From positions 1-38,189 of the forward strand of contig CAKTVK010000009.1 of NCBI GenBank assembly GCA_934623455.1: a stretch of 38,189 nt of DNA, given 5' to 3'. Positions 15,891-24,609 of this stretch are shown here, in pieces. This DNA is from an uncultured Eggerthellaceae bacterium. Its GTDB lineage: Bacteria > Actinomycetota > Coriobacteriia > Coriobacteriales > Eggerthellaceae. Numbering within the stretch: position 1 is the first letter of the stretch; each line of letters opens with the position of its first letter. Below the pieces are notes generated by a model, which was not told the DNA's origin, did no database searches, and was given only the letters and a program-made list of their open reading frames with translations. A program made the translations under genes and the position numbers.

Positions 15891-16880
15891 CTACGAGTCT
15901 TCTGCCTCGTAAGTGTGAACGTTGCCGCGGATGTCAATGAAGATAGCGGAGATGATTTCCGGTTGCGCTTTACAGAAAGCCAGACCGCTCTCAACGCCCA
16001 AGGCAAGTGCCGTGGTGGAGAAGCCTTCCGCATCGATTGATTTTTCGCATACGATGGTGGCACCTACGGCATCGGTCACTACAGGAAACCCTGTTCGCGG
16101 GTCCAAAATGTGATGCATGAGCACGCCGTTTTTCTGAAAGCAGCGCTCGTACGTTCCGCTGGTTACCACCGATTCCCCCGTGCAACGCACAACCACATTC
16201 TCACTTTGATCGGGGAAGGGGTTCGTGATGCCAATGGTCCAGGGCTTGCCTTTTGCATTGTGGCCGTGCGCTAAGACATTGCCGCCCAAGTTGATAAGGA
16301 AGTTTTCAAAGCCTTCGTGCTGAAGGTATTTTCCCAGTTCATCGGCAATCCAGCCTTTCGCAATACCGCCCACATCAAGGGCGGCATCGGGGTCGGCAAG
16401 CTGCACGTACCAGGTGTCGTTTTCCTGAAAAACGCTTACGGTGCGCCAATCAACATGCTGCACCGCTTGCTGCAACGTTTGCTTTTCGGGGACAATGCCC
16501 TGATGAAAATCCCAGAGCCGCGTAAGGCACCCTGCGGTCACATCGAACACCCCGCCGCTCTTTTCGCAATACGTCAACGCGCGCGCTACCAGCTGGGCGG
16601 TTTCGGTTGCAACGGCAACGGCTTCGCCTTGCGCGCCATTGATGCGAGAGACATCCGAGGTGGAAATGGTTCGGGAAAACAGGTTTTCGTATCGTTCGCA
16701 CAGCGCGTGCAACTCGTGAAAAGCGGTGCTGACCTGCGGTGGTGCGTCTTCGTGGGTTGGGGAAACGCCCTCGCTACCTTCGGCTCCCTTGGCGCGCTCG
16801 ACACCTTCGCTGTCTTCAAGACACAGCGAGAACGTAAGCACGGTGTTGAATGCTTCGAATGTATCATCGAACCTGATCAT
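15891..16880 (-). CDS. apbE: FAD:protein FMN transferase (ApbE family)
   Basis: A 329-residue ApbE-type flavin transferase, which attaches FMN covalently to Thr/Ser residues of redox proteins such as Rnf/Nqr subunits. Landmarks: NLFSRTISTSDVSRIN, VFDVTAGCLTRLWDFH, ALDVGGIAKGWIADELGKYL, NFLINLGGNVLAHG, and SVVTSGTYERCF..NGVLMHHILDPRTGFP with the conserved His and Asp of the catalytic and metal-binding region. No clear signal peptide or lipobox is seen, so it may be cytosolic. The ribosome site before 16880 is weak, and the start is uncertain. It is 79 bp downstream of the small membrane protein on the same strand, perhaps an operon. Confidence 0.9.
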   Translation of the reverse strand: MIRFDDTFEAFNTVLTFSLCLEDSEGVERAKGAEGSEGVSPTHEDAPPQVSTAFHELHALCERYENLFSRTISTSDVSRINGAQGEAVAVATETAQLVARALTYCEKSGGVFDVTAGCLTRLWDFHQGIVPEKQTLQQAVQHVDWRTVSVFQENDTWYVQLADPDAALDVGGIAKGWIADELGKYLQHEGFENFLINLGGNVLAHGHNAKGKPWTIGITNPFPDQSENVVVRCTGESVVTSGTYERCFQKNGVLMHHILDPRTGFPVVTDAVGATIVCEKSIDAEGFSTTALALGVESGLAFCKAQPEIISAIFIDIRGNVHTYEAEDS

Positions 16881-16959
16881 TGGCTGTTTTTCTGTCTGCT
16901 TTCTTGCGCGTGCGATACGGAAACGCGGAATTGCAAGCGCCACCCTTCGGACGAGCGGT

Positions 16960-17322
16960 CTAGTCCGAAATGAGCGCGTTTGCAATAGCGCTTACAACGC
17001 TGATGATAATGCTGCAAAGGAATGCGGTGCCAAAATTGGCAAACTCAAGTCCAATGCCAAACAGTCCACCCGAAAGCGACGCCGCCACGTACAGCATGAT
17101 TGTGTTGATGAACAGGTAAAAGATGCCCAGCGTTAAAAACGAAATAGGGATAGTCAGTATTTTGAAGATAGGCTTGACCACGGTATCGACAAACGCAAGG
17201 ACCAGCGCAAACGCTGCCAGCGCGCCCCAGCCAGTTCCACCGACGAGCACCACGCCGCCAACAAGATTCACCGCAACAGCAACGGCAATGGCGGTAACAA
17301 TCCAGCGAGCTACGAATTTCAT
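16960..17322 (-). CDS. phage_holin_4_2-type small membrane protein
   Basis: A 120-residue protein with four hydrophobic segments (about 5-25, 30-48, 55-80, 88-115), including DTVVKPIFKILTIPISFLTLGIFYLFIN, a hallmark of the PF04020 family once described as phage holin family 4. Members are widespread chromosomal membrane proteins with no established function and are not evidence of a prophage. The start ATG has a strong AGGAGG seven bases upstream. It sits upstream of apbE in the same direction. Confidence 0.88.
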   Translation of the reverse strand: MKFVARWIVTAIAVAVAVNLVGGVVLVGGTGWGALAAFALVLAFVDTVVKPIFKILTIPISFLTLGIFYLFINTIMLYVAASLSGGLFGIGLEFANFGTAFLCSIIISVVSAIANALISD

Positions 17323-17591
17323 AAGGACCTCCTGCGGGTGCAACCAACAACGCAACAGCGCGCAAAATCAAGTACGGAATCAAAATAGCATATCGTGCAG
17401 TGGCGACATATCATGCCTTGTATCAAACGCGTTTCGCCTGCATAATTCTATGTATTATCTAGGGCGCTCTTTTGCGAAAGATTCTGCCAAAGAAAAACTA
17501 TACAATAAAAAGTCAACGAAAAAATGCCAACGAAATGCTGTGGGCAAATCGTAAGGAAGAATAACCAAAAGCGAGACATTACGGAGGAAAC

Positions 17592-19877
17592 ATGCCACGC
17601 GATGCTGCTTCGAAAAAACCGCATAAGACCAGCAGGCCGCCGAAAGCCCAGCGCGAAGCCCAGAAGGCCGCGCAGAGAAATGCCAAAAAGGCTGCTCAAA
17701 CGGAAGTTTCGCGCGATATTGCCGCCAAGCTGAAGGCTCGGCTTGATGGTCCGCGCGCAAAATCGGAGAAAAACGACGCAAGAGGTTCGCAGTCGTCCTA
17801 CGCGAAAGGCACCGCAAAGAATGGCGCCGCAAGGTCAACTAAGCCTGAGCAGAGGGGCAAGTCCGCGAGCGCGGGAAAGTTCGCGGGTGCCGGAAAACCT
17901 GCCGGTGCAGGGAAATCGGCAAAACCTGAATACCGTGGGAAGCCCGCCGGTGCGGGCAAGCCGGCCGGTATGAGAAGGTCGGGCAAGTCGGGTGCTTCGG
18001 AGGCGTTAAGGAAGTCTGCGAAGTTTGACGAGGGAAGGAAATCGTCCTCGTTCGACAAAAAGTACGAAAAGCGAAGCGACAAGAAGTTCGACAAGGCAGA
18101 TAACTCTCGAGGCGGCTTCAAGGGTGAAACCAGGGGCGGCTACAAAGCTGTCGCAAAGGGTGGCTTCAAGGGCGATTACAAAAACGACAAGGCTGATGGC
18201 CGCAAACGCGAGAGAGATTTCGACAAGAAGCAAAATCACAGCTCAAAGTCTTTTGGCCCCGCTTCCAGCAAACCTGTTCGCGCGGATCGCTCCAGACGCT
18301 CCGACCGTCCTGCGCATGCTGAGCGCTCGGATCGCTCTGCGCACGATGGGCGCCCTGCGCGCACTGATCGCCCCGTCCGCACGCAGCGTGCAGCACGCCC
18401 GGTATCTGCTGCGCCCGCAAAGCAATCGGTGTTCTCTGCTGCTGTTGCGCGCGCTCGCAAGACAATGAAATCCCCGTGTTCCGTGGACGTTCAATGTGGC
18501 GGTTGCGAAGCTATCGCACTACCTTACGAGCAGCAACTTTTGCTGAAAAACGCGCTGGTTGCCGATCTTTTCGAGGGTGTGGGTGGCGATTTCGAGCTGC
18601 GTCCGATTCTGGGTATGCAGGATCCCTTCCGCTACCGCAACAAGATTATCAGCCCGTTTGCGCCGGGTAAGAAAATCGAGCAGCCGAAAGCTGCCGCTGG
18701 CGCCGACAAGGGCGACGCCCAGAAAAAGAAGCGCCGTCAGCGCGGCCTGACCTGCGAAATCTTAACGGGTATGTACGAACAGGGTACGCACAAGCTGGTC
18801 CCCACCACCAGTTGCCTGATTGAGAATGAGGTGGGCCAGCAGGTTGTTTCCGCCATCAAGGCCATCATGCAGCGTCATGCAATCGAGCCGTACAACGAGG
18901 ACACGGGCGAGGGCTTCATGCGCCACGTGGTGGTGCGCGTGGGTCACGAAAGCGGCGAAGTGCTGGTGACCATCGTTACGAACGAAGAGAAATTCCCGGC
19001 GGGAAAGTCGTTTGCGAAGGAGCTTATTGCGCGTGTGCCGCAGGTCACAACGGTGGTACAAAACGTGAATATGCGCCAGACGAACGTGATTCTGGGCGAG
19101 CAGGAAACGGTGCTTTATGGTCCGGGTTTCATTCTTGATACACTCTGCGGGCTGAGCTTCCGCATTTCTTCTACCTCGTTTTACCAGGTCAACGCAACGC
19201 AGACGGAAGTTTTGTACAACACCGCCGTTGAGCTTGCGGGATTAACCGGTGCACAGACCGTCATTGATGCGTATTGCGGCACGGGTACGATTGGTCTGGT
19301 TGCGGCAACGCGCGGCGCGCAGCGCGTTATTGGCGTTGAGAGCAATGCGGCGGCGGTGTGCGACGCATGGGAAAACGCGCGCCACAACGGCGTGGAGAAC
19401 GCGACGTTCATTGCGGCCGATGCGACTCAGTTTATGCGCGAGTTCGCCCAGAAAGATACGGACGAGCTAATGGATGAAGCTAGGGCGAATGCTGCAGCTG
19501 AGCTTGGGGGAGGGGTCGAAGATGCCGTTGCGCACGCTGCTGGATTCGATGGCGCTGCGCCTGAAAACGACCGCGAAGCTGATGCGGCTCCTGTCGCCGA
19601 CCTTGATGCTCCCGTCGCCGATGCCAATGAAGGAGCAGGTCAAGAGCTGGTTCTTCTCATGGATCCGCCGCGTGCAGGCTCTACGCCAGAGTTTCTGCAG
19701 ACGGCAGCAGACCTGGCTCCCCAGCGCATTGTGTACGTCTCGTGCAACCCTGAAACGCAGGTGCGTGACATTGAGCTGCTGCAAAAACGCGGCTACGAAC
19801 TTCAGATTGTGCAGCCGGTTGACATGTTCCCCCACACGGCTCATGTAGAGACGGTAGCGCTTTTGGTTCGGGGATAA
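17592..19877 (+). CDS. rlmD: RlmD/RumA-type 23S rRNA (uracil-5-)-methyltransferase with long basic extension
   Basis: A 761-residue protein, roughly 300 longer than usual. Residues 1-285 are Lys/Arg/Gly/Ala-rich low complexity, with repeats such as AGAGKPAGAGK and RSDR/RTDRP. The enzyme begins near residue 290: C296-x5-C302-x2-C305 and a later Cys in PTTSC suit a [4Fe-4S] cluster, then FYQVNATQTEVLY, the SAM-binding DAYCGTGTIG, MDPPRAGS, and the nucleophile C718 in YVSCNPETQ. A further insertion of about 60 acidic, Ala-rich residues lies between the SAM-binding part and MDPPRAG. Known relatives methylate U1939 or similar in 23S rRNA. The basic tail may aid RNA binding (inference). A terminator follows. 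Confidence 0.88.
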   Translation: MPRDAASKKPHKTSRPPKAQREAQKAAQRNAKKAAQTEVSRDIAAKLKARLDGPRAKSEKNDARGSQSSYAKGTAKNGAARSTKPEQRGKSASAGKFAGAGKPAGAGKSAKPEYRGKPAGAGKPAGMRRSGKSGASEALRKSAKFDEGRKSSSFDKKYEKRSDKKFDKADNSRGGFKGETRGGYKAVAKGGFKGDYKNDKADGRKRERDFDKKQNHSSKSFGPASSKPVRADRSRRSDRPAHAERSDRSAHDGRPARTDRPVRTQRAARPVSAAPAKQSVFSAAVARARKTMKSPCSVDVQCGGCEAIALPYEQQLLLKNALVADLFEGVGGDFELRPILGMQDPFRYRNKIISPFAPGKKIEQPKAAAGADKGDAQKKKRRQRGLTCEILTGMYEQGTHKLVPTTSCLIENEVGQQVVSAIKAIMQRHAIEPYNEDTGEGFMRHVVVRVGHESGEVLVTIVTNEEKFPAGKSFAKELIARVPQVTTVVQNVNMRQTNVILGEQETVLYGPGFILDTLCGLSFRISSTSFYQVNATQTEVLYNTAVELAGLTGAQTVIDAYCGTGTIGLVAATRGAQRVIGVESNAAAVCDAWENARHNGVENATFIAADATQFMREFAQKDTDELMDEARANAAAELGGGVEDAVAHAAGFDGAAPENDREADAAPVADLDAPVADANEGAGQELVLLMDPPRAGSTPEFLQTAADLAPQRIVYVSCNPETQVRDIELLQKRGYELQIVQPVDMFPHTAHVETVALLVRG

Positions 19878-19883
19878 ACTTAC

Positions 19884-19936
19884 GGCCGTCTTCCCCTTGC
19901 GAATGTTGAGCCGAAAGGGGGAGACGGTCTTTCTTT
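19884..19936 (+). terminator. Rho-independent terminator after rlmD
   Basis: A long stem beginning GGCCGTCTTCCCCTT pairs with AAGGGGGAGACGGTC across a loop, with one or two wobbles, and is followed by TTTCTTT. It begins seven bases after the rlmD stop. Confidence 0.8.
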
Positions 19937-20008
19937 GCTGAAAGAGGGTTTCGAAAAAGCGCGGAACGGCGCACGGCTGGGAGCAAAAGCGCAAAAGAAG
20001 GTGTTGAA

Positions 20009-21376
20009 ATGTATGACGTACTGATTGTGGGCGCAGGGCCCGGAGGAATCTTTACCGCTTATGAGCTGCTGGAGAAGCGGCCCGGCCTGAGTATTGCTAT
20101 TTTTGAAATGGGCAATGAGCTGGAAAAACGTCATTGTCCCATTGATGGCGATAAAATCAAATCTTGCATTCGCTGCAAACATTGTTCGATTATGAGCGGT
20201 TTTGGCGGCGCGGGCGCGTTTTCCGATGGCAAGTACAACATCACGAACGATTTCGGCGGCACGCTGTACGAATACATCGGGAAAAAGGCCGCGCTGGAGC
20301 TCATGGAGTACGTTGACAAGATTAACCTGGCGTTCGGCGGCGAAGGGACCAAATTGTACTCTACGGCAGGTTCAAGCCTGAAAACCAGCTGCATGCAAAA
20401 CGGGCTGCACTTGCTGGACGCTTCTGTTCGTCATTTAGGAACCGATATCAACTATATTGTGTTGAAGCACCTGTACGACCACTTGAAGAATAAGATCGAG
20501 TTCCACTTCAATTGCTTCATTGACCGTGTGGAAAAGCTGGATAACGGGTACCGCATTTATCACGAAAGCACTGCCTACGAAGGTAAAGAATGCGTTATTT
20601 CCGCAGGTAGAAGTGGTAGCAAGTGGATGGAGCAGGTGTGCCGTGACCTGGGCATCAACACAAATTCCAATCGTGTGGACATTGGCGTGCGCGTGGAGCT
20701 GCCGGCGGGAATCTTCGCCCATCTTACCGATGAGCTGTACGAAAGCAAGATTGTGTATCGTACCTCGAAATACGAAGACCTGGTGCGCACCTTCTGCATG
20801 AATCCCAAGGGCGAAGTGGTCAACGAAAACACGAACGGCATTGTTACCGTCAACGGACACAGCTACGAAGATCCAGCGAAGCAGACCGACAACACGAACT
20901 TTGCGCTGTTGGTGGCGAAGCATTTTTCCGAGCCGTTCAAAGATTCCAACGGCTATGGCGAAAGCATTGCGAAGCTGAGCAACATGCTGGGTGGCGGCGT
21001 GATTATCCAGCGCTTTGGCGACCTGATCAGGGGTCGCAGAAGCACCGAAGAGCGCATCGCCGAATCCTTCACCATCCCCACGTTGAATGCTGCGGCGGGC
21101 GATTTGAGCCTGGTGCTGCCGAAGCGAATTCTAGATGGCATTATCGAGATGATTTACGCGCTGGATAAAATTGCACCCGGCACCGCAAGCGATGACACGT
21201 TGCTCTACGGCGTGGAAGTGAAGTTTTACAATATGGAAGTGCAGCTTGACCATAACCTTATGACGTGCCACAAGGGGCTGTACATCATTGGCGACGGAAG
21301 CGGCATTACGCATTCGCTTTCGCATGCGTCGGCGAGCGGCGTGTATGTGGCGCGCCAAATTGCTGACAAGATATAG
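20009..21376 (+). CDS. FAD-dependent dehydrogenase (COG2509-type)
   Basis: A 455-residue flavoprotein. It opens with the ADP-binding VGAGPGGIFTAYEL (about residues 7-20) and GNELEKRHCPIDG; a CIRCKHCSIMSGFGGAGAFSDGKYN segment with several Cys and a Gly-rich turn is diagnostic of this uncharacterised dehydrogenase family. A C-terminal GLYIIGDGSGITHSLSHASASGVYVA closes the FAD site. The Cys group (C-x2-C-x2-C) may bind a cluster or be redox active; I cannot say which. Substrate is unknown. It is not in an obvious operon: rlmD ends 130 bp upstream behind a terminator, and the PAP2 gene is convergent. Confidence 0.85.
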   Translation: MYDVLIVGAGPGGIFTAYELLEKRPGLSIAIFEMGNELEKRHCPIDGDKIKSCIRCKHCSIMSGFGGAGAFSDGKYNITNDFGGTLYEYIGKKAALELMEYVDKINLAFGGEGTKLYSTAGSSLKTSCMQNGLHLLDASVRHLGTDINYIVLKHLYDHLKNKIEFHFNCFIDRVEKLDNGYRIYHESTAYEGKECVISAGRSGSKWMEQVCRDLGINTNSNRVDIGVRVELPAGIFAHLTDELYESKIVYRTSKYEDLVRTFCMNPKGEVVNENTNGIVTVNGHSYEDPAKQTDNTNFALLVAKHFSEPFKDSNGYGESIAKLSNMLGGGVIIQRFGDLIRGRRSTEERIAESFTIPTLNAAAGDLSLVLPKRILDGIIEMIYALDKIAPGTASDDTLLYGVEVKFYNMEVQLDHNLMTCHKGLYIIGDGSGITHSLSHASASGVYVARQIADKI

Positions 21377-21482
21377 CGGAGTGACGCGGCGGGTTCTTAT
21401 CGGCAATATGCGGTTTTGGGTAGACGCTGAGCTGTTTGCCGCCGCCGATTGGCCTTTCTTTTCCGCGTTGCCCCCAAGCCTG

Positions 21483-22010
21483 CTACGCCGAGTATCGAGC
21501 GCGATAACGGCGAGAAATCCAAAGCCCGGCGGCACTTATGGCAAGTCCCAAAACAAGGCCGCCCAGAATGTCGCTGGGGAAGTGGACGTACAAATACATG
21601 CGCGAGAACGCGATGAGCACGGCAAGCGGGATTGCTATCAGGCCAAACTTTCGATTTGCGGCGGTAAGAATGGTGGCGCCAATAACGGAAGCCATGGTGT
21701 GTCCCGAAGGAAACGAGTAATCGCCCGGTGTTGCTATGAGCATTGCAACGCTTTCATCAAGCCAGCATGGGCGCGGGCGCATGACGAAATTCTTGAGGAA
21801 GCCATTTCCGATGAGCGCTCCTGCGGCCAAGCATCCAAAAAGGACAATGCCGTACACGCGATATTTTTTGCTGCAGAGCAAGGCGATTGCGGCAACGATC
21901 CAGATGGCGCCGGCATTTCCCAGCATAGTGATGATGGGCATGACAACATCCAAGAACGTGCAGGTCACGTAATCCTGAATTGCCTGCAAGATGATCCAAT
22001 CAAAGCTCAT
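21483..22010 (-). CDS. PAP2-family membrane phosphatase
   Basis: A 175-residue membrane protein with the three type-2 phosphatidic acid phosphatase motifs: KNFVMRPRP, PSGHTMAS (with catalytic His), and SRMYLYVHFPSD (with nucleophile His). Five or six hydrophobic segments surround them. Such enzymes dephosphorylate lipid phosphates, for example undecaprenyl pyrophosphate or phosphatidate, on the outer face of the membrane. The start ATG has AAGGAG eight bases upstream. Copy A of a ~100-bp repeat begins 30 bp before the start, so the promoter region may have been altered by the insertion of the ATPase module that follows. Confidence 0.9.
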   Translation of the reverse strand: MSFDWIILQAIQDYVTCTFLDVVMPIITMLGNAGAIWIVAAIALLCSKKYRVYGIVLFGCLAAGALIGNGFLKNFVMRPRPCWLDESVAMLIATPGDYSFPSGHTMASVIGATILTAANRKFGLIAIPLAVLIAFSRMYLYVHFPSDILGGLVLGLAISAAGLWISRRYRARYSA

Positions 22011-22039
22011 GGTCTCGCTCCTTTCGTCCGCGTATCGTG

Positions 22040-22145
22040 CGATGTTGACAAATTACCCCACCTTTTGTCAACAATTGCCCGCTAAATCCACGGGACGAAC
22101 GAAGCTGTTTGTATGCTTGAGGCTAGAGGCGAACTGTTACGCGCG
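22040..22145. repeat. ~100-bp flanking direct repeat, copy A (left of ATPase copy 2)
   Basis: The first 68 or so bases, including the 31-bp TGTTGACAAA...TTTGTCAACA palindrome (22043-22073) and GCCCGCTAAATCCACGGGAC, are identical to copy B at 23745; the remainder ends in CTGTTACGCGCG with a few differences and a small length change. In copy B that tail forms the last codons of the gene at 23838; here it is not coding. Confidence 0.95.
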
Positions 22146-22258
22146 ATCAGACTATCGCTGCAATGCCCGAGAAGAGCCGCCGTTCTTGTTGCTGTGCTTT
22201 GCGTAAAGCACTTCTCCTATCGTTATGTTTAATTGTGGTTCTGACTTCAAAATGATAT

Positions 22259-22376
22259 CTATTCCAAATTTGCGTAACATGTTAAGTTTTTTCGGAATAG
22301 ATTGACTTTGTTCCATCGTCCTTGTATCGTTTTTCTATTCCAGATTTATGTAACATGTTAAGTTTTTTCGGAATAG
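22259..22376 (+). repeat. two 42-bp repeats CTATTCC...TAACATGTTA...GGAATAG, 76 bp apart
   Basis: Units at 22259-22300 and 22335-22376 both start CTATTCC and end GGAATAG (inverted ends), carry the perfect palindrome TAACATGTTA at the same offset (22275 and 22351), and share AAGTTTTTTC. The second ends 10 bp before the ATPase start codon and overlaps its ribosome site region. It is a third, different motif in the same relation to an orphan gene. Confidence 0.93.
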
Positions 22377-22386
22377 AGGAACGAGC

Positions 22387-23643
22387 ATGCAGTCGAAAAG
22401 GGAAGAGTATCTTGCAAAACTCGCGAAGAAGCGTTTGAGTCCGTACATTAAGGTTATTACAGGTATCCGTCGTTGCGGAAAAAGCTATCTGCTTAAGACG
22501 CTCTATCGCGACTATCTTCGTTCCTCTGGTGTTGATGATCGGCAGATTGTTTCCGTAGAGCTTGATGATGACAGGTTCGAAGAGCTGCGCGATAAAAACG
22601 CCCTTCGAGGCTATATCGAGAACAAATGTTCCGATGACAGTCTGCAATACTATGTATTCATAGATGAAGTGCAGATGGCTGCGGGGTTTGAGGGCGCGGT
22701 TATCTCGCTCAATAATCATCCTAACTACGATATGTACATTACCGGCAGCAACTCCGAGTTCTTGTCCAGGGATATATCTTCAAAGTTTCGGGATCGTGGA
22801 GACGAAATCAGAATACATCCGCTCTCGTATAAGGAGTTCTACGACGTATACCAAGGTGATAAGCGCTTCGCTTTGACGGATTACTTGACCTTTGGCGGTA
22901 TGCCTCGTCTTATAAACGAGTCGGACGCTGTGGAGAAGATGGCCTATTTGGTCAACCTGGTTGAAAACACCTATTTGGCAGACGTGGTTGAGCGCAATCA
23001 TGTCCGCTTGCCTGAGGAAATGGGGGCGCTTTTTGACGTTCTGTGTTCTACAACGGGCTCGCTGGTAAATCCCAGCAGCCTGGCGGGGACATTGCTTTCG
23101 GAAAAACACGTCAAGATAGATGGGAAGACTGTCTTTTCCTATATGGAGCACTTTGAGAGGGCATATCTATTAGAGACAGTTAAAAGATTCAATATCAAAG
23201 GCAAAAGCTATTTGAAAAGCAGCTTCAAATGTTACCCAGAAGATGTTGGGCTCAGGAATGCTCGACTCAACTTTCGCCAGCTTGATCAAGGGTTTGGTAT
23301 TGAGACAGTTGTTTATAACGAGCTTCGTCGCAGGGGGTATCGTGTTGATGTGGGCATGATTGAAACAAGGGAGCGCGACAAGGAGGGTAAGCAAGTTTAC
23401 AAGCAGAATGAGGTTGATTTTGTCGCTCGGCTTGCCAGCAAGGAATATTACATCCAAGTCATGGATAAATCTCCTTTGGGTCAACATGGTGCAAACGAGT
23501 ACGGCAATCTTTTGAAGGTTCCAGGGTCCTTCAAGAAAATTGCTGTAATAAACGAGCCGTTTCGGGCGTACACCAACAGCGACGGCATACTTGTGGTTTC
23601 TCTGGAGGAGCTTTTGCTTGAACGCGATTCTCTTGATTGGTGA
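22387..23643 (+). CDS. orphan AAA ATPase with DUF4143-type C-terminal domain (copy 2)
   Basis: A 418-residue protein. Walker A is GIRRCGKS (26-33), Walker B FIDEVQ (91-96), with a sensor-like ITGSNSEFLS and the Arg-rich region RFRDRG after it. The second half is DUF4143-like with VVYNELRRRGYRVDVG and NEVDFVA...YYIQV, a PD-(D/E)XK-like pattern in which the last catalytic position reads Q-V. It is only distantly similar to the ATPase at 14661. The ribosome site GAGGAA sits six bases before ATG. It is preceded by its own 42-bp repeats and enclosed by ~100-bp direct repeats, suggesting the whole module (about 1.7 kb) was inserted here. Function unknown. Confidence 0.85.
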   Translation: MQSKREEYLAKLAKKRLSPYIKVITGIRRCGKSYLLKTLYRDYLRSSGVDDRQIVSVELDDDRFEELRDKNALRGYIENKCSDDSLQYYVFIDEVQMAAGFEGAVISLNNHPNYDMYITGSNSEFLSRDISSKFRDRGDEIRIHPLSYKEFYDVYQGDKRFALTDYLTFGGMPRLINESDAVEKMAYLVNLVENTYLADVVERNHVRLPEEMGALFDVLCSTTGSLVNPSSLAGTLLSEKHVKIDGKTVFSYMEHFERAYLLETVKRFNIKGKSYLKSSFKCYPEDVGLRNARLNFRQLDQGFGIETVVYNELRRRGYRVDVGMIETRERDKEGKQVYKQNEVDFVARLASKEYYIQVMDKSPLGQHGANEYGNLLKVPGSFKKIAVINEPFRAYTNSDGILVVSLEELLLERDSLDW

Positions 23644-23744
23644 TTTTCTCATCGCTTGGTGCTTTCGACAAGAAGTCGCGCAGTCGTTGTTTCTCGGGGT
23701 TGAAAATGACAATGGAGGATACGGCTAGCGTTGTACAGGAGCGT

Positions 23745-23846
23745 CGATGTTGACAAATTACCCCACCTTTTGTCAACAATTGCCCGCTAAATCCACGGGA
23801 CGAACGAAGCTGCGCGCTTGAAGCCAGAGGCGAGCTGTTACGCGCG
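23745..23846. repeat. ~100-bp flanking direct repeat, copy B (right of ATPase copy 2)
   Basis: Counterpart of the repeat at 22040. It contains the dispersed palindrome at 23748-23778 and continues into the last codons of the minus-strand gene at 23838, so this is probably the original copy and 22040 the duplicate. Confidence 0.95.
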
Positions 23847-24350
23847 TTTCGGGAGCTTTTTCAGCAGCGCCCAAGCCTTTTGCTTCAAATCGGGTTTGGC
23901 AAGCATGGCCTCGAACGAAGAAAACGTTACCGCATCGCGTCCCAAGATGCGCGTATATGCGTTCGGCGAAAGCTGAAAACGATGCAGTTCTTTTGCGTCT
24001 TGACCGCGATAAATCGCTTCTTGCGCAACGCGATAGGCCTGTTCCAGCGCGCGTACCGCATCTTTATCGGCAGCGACAAGCGCAAGAGGGTCGATTCCTT
24101 CGATAAGCGAAAAAAGTTGCTTGGGATCCAGCGAATCGCAATCATTAGGCGTAATCACCACAAAAAAGCATCCCTGCGCGCCGTATCCAAGTGCCTGGGC
24201 AGAGCTCGCAAGCGCTTTCTTCGCGTTTTCGCTCAAAGGCGCTTGCGAAACAACGCAAAACAGGGGTGTGGAGGCATCGGCGCTGCCGCCCGCGAGCTCC
24301 ACATGGCGCGCGTAACGGTCGAGCACGGTATCGCGCGCGACGGAATACAT
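23838..24350 (-). CDS. hypothetical protein, unknown function
   Basis: I do not recognise this 170-residue protein. Its sequence is regular and codon use fits neighbours, with alternating hydrophobic strands and helices: TPLFCVVSQAPLSENAKKAL, CFFVVITPNDCDSLD and a helical C-terminus ending LKKLPKRA. No membrane segment or signal peptide is seen. The ATG at 24350 is chosen because upstream residues run into the leader of the divergent gene; its ribosome site is weak. Its 3' end lies within the direct repeat that borders the ATPase module, and it may once have been cotranscribed with the PAP2 gene. Confidence 0.65.
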   Translation of the reverse strand: MYSVARDTVLDRYARHVELAGGSADASTPLFCVVSQAPLSENAKKALASSAQALGYGAQGCFFVVITPNDCDSLDPKQLFSLIEGIDPLALVAADKDAVRALEQAYRVAQEAIYRGQDAKELHRFQLSPNAYTRILGRDAVTFSSFEAMLAKPDLKQKAWALLKKLPKRA

Positions 24351-24609
24351 ATTACTTTTAGCGGAAAAATTCACACCGACCCCTGATAAACCTGTTGCAA
24401 ATTCAAATGTATGATTAATAATAGCACCAGATAGGAACGGCAAGGCTAAGAGCGCAAAACCACGGATTTTCTCTTGTGTTTGGATCGCGCGTTTCCTCTG
24501 CGCAATAAAAGAACGGTACAATGCGAAATTGCACATTACCGCGCAAGGTGTGAAAAGGGCCGCGAGGGCGCAGGCTCCGGCGGCGTTCGCAAAAAGAAAG
24601 AGGGTTCCC

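Noticed and set aside
16960..17322. Holin-family annotation as a prophage sign
   Set aside because: PF04020 proteins are common chromosomal membrane proteins and no other phage gene is near.
22194..22211. Hairpin GTGCTTT-GCGT-AAAGCAC as a terminator
   Set aside because: Stem of only 7 bp and no T-run; no gene ends there.
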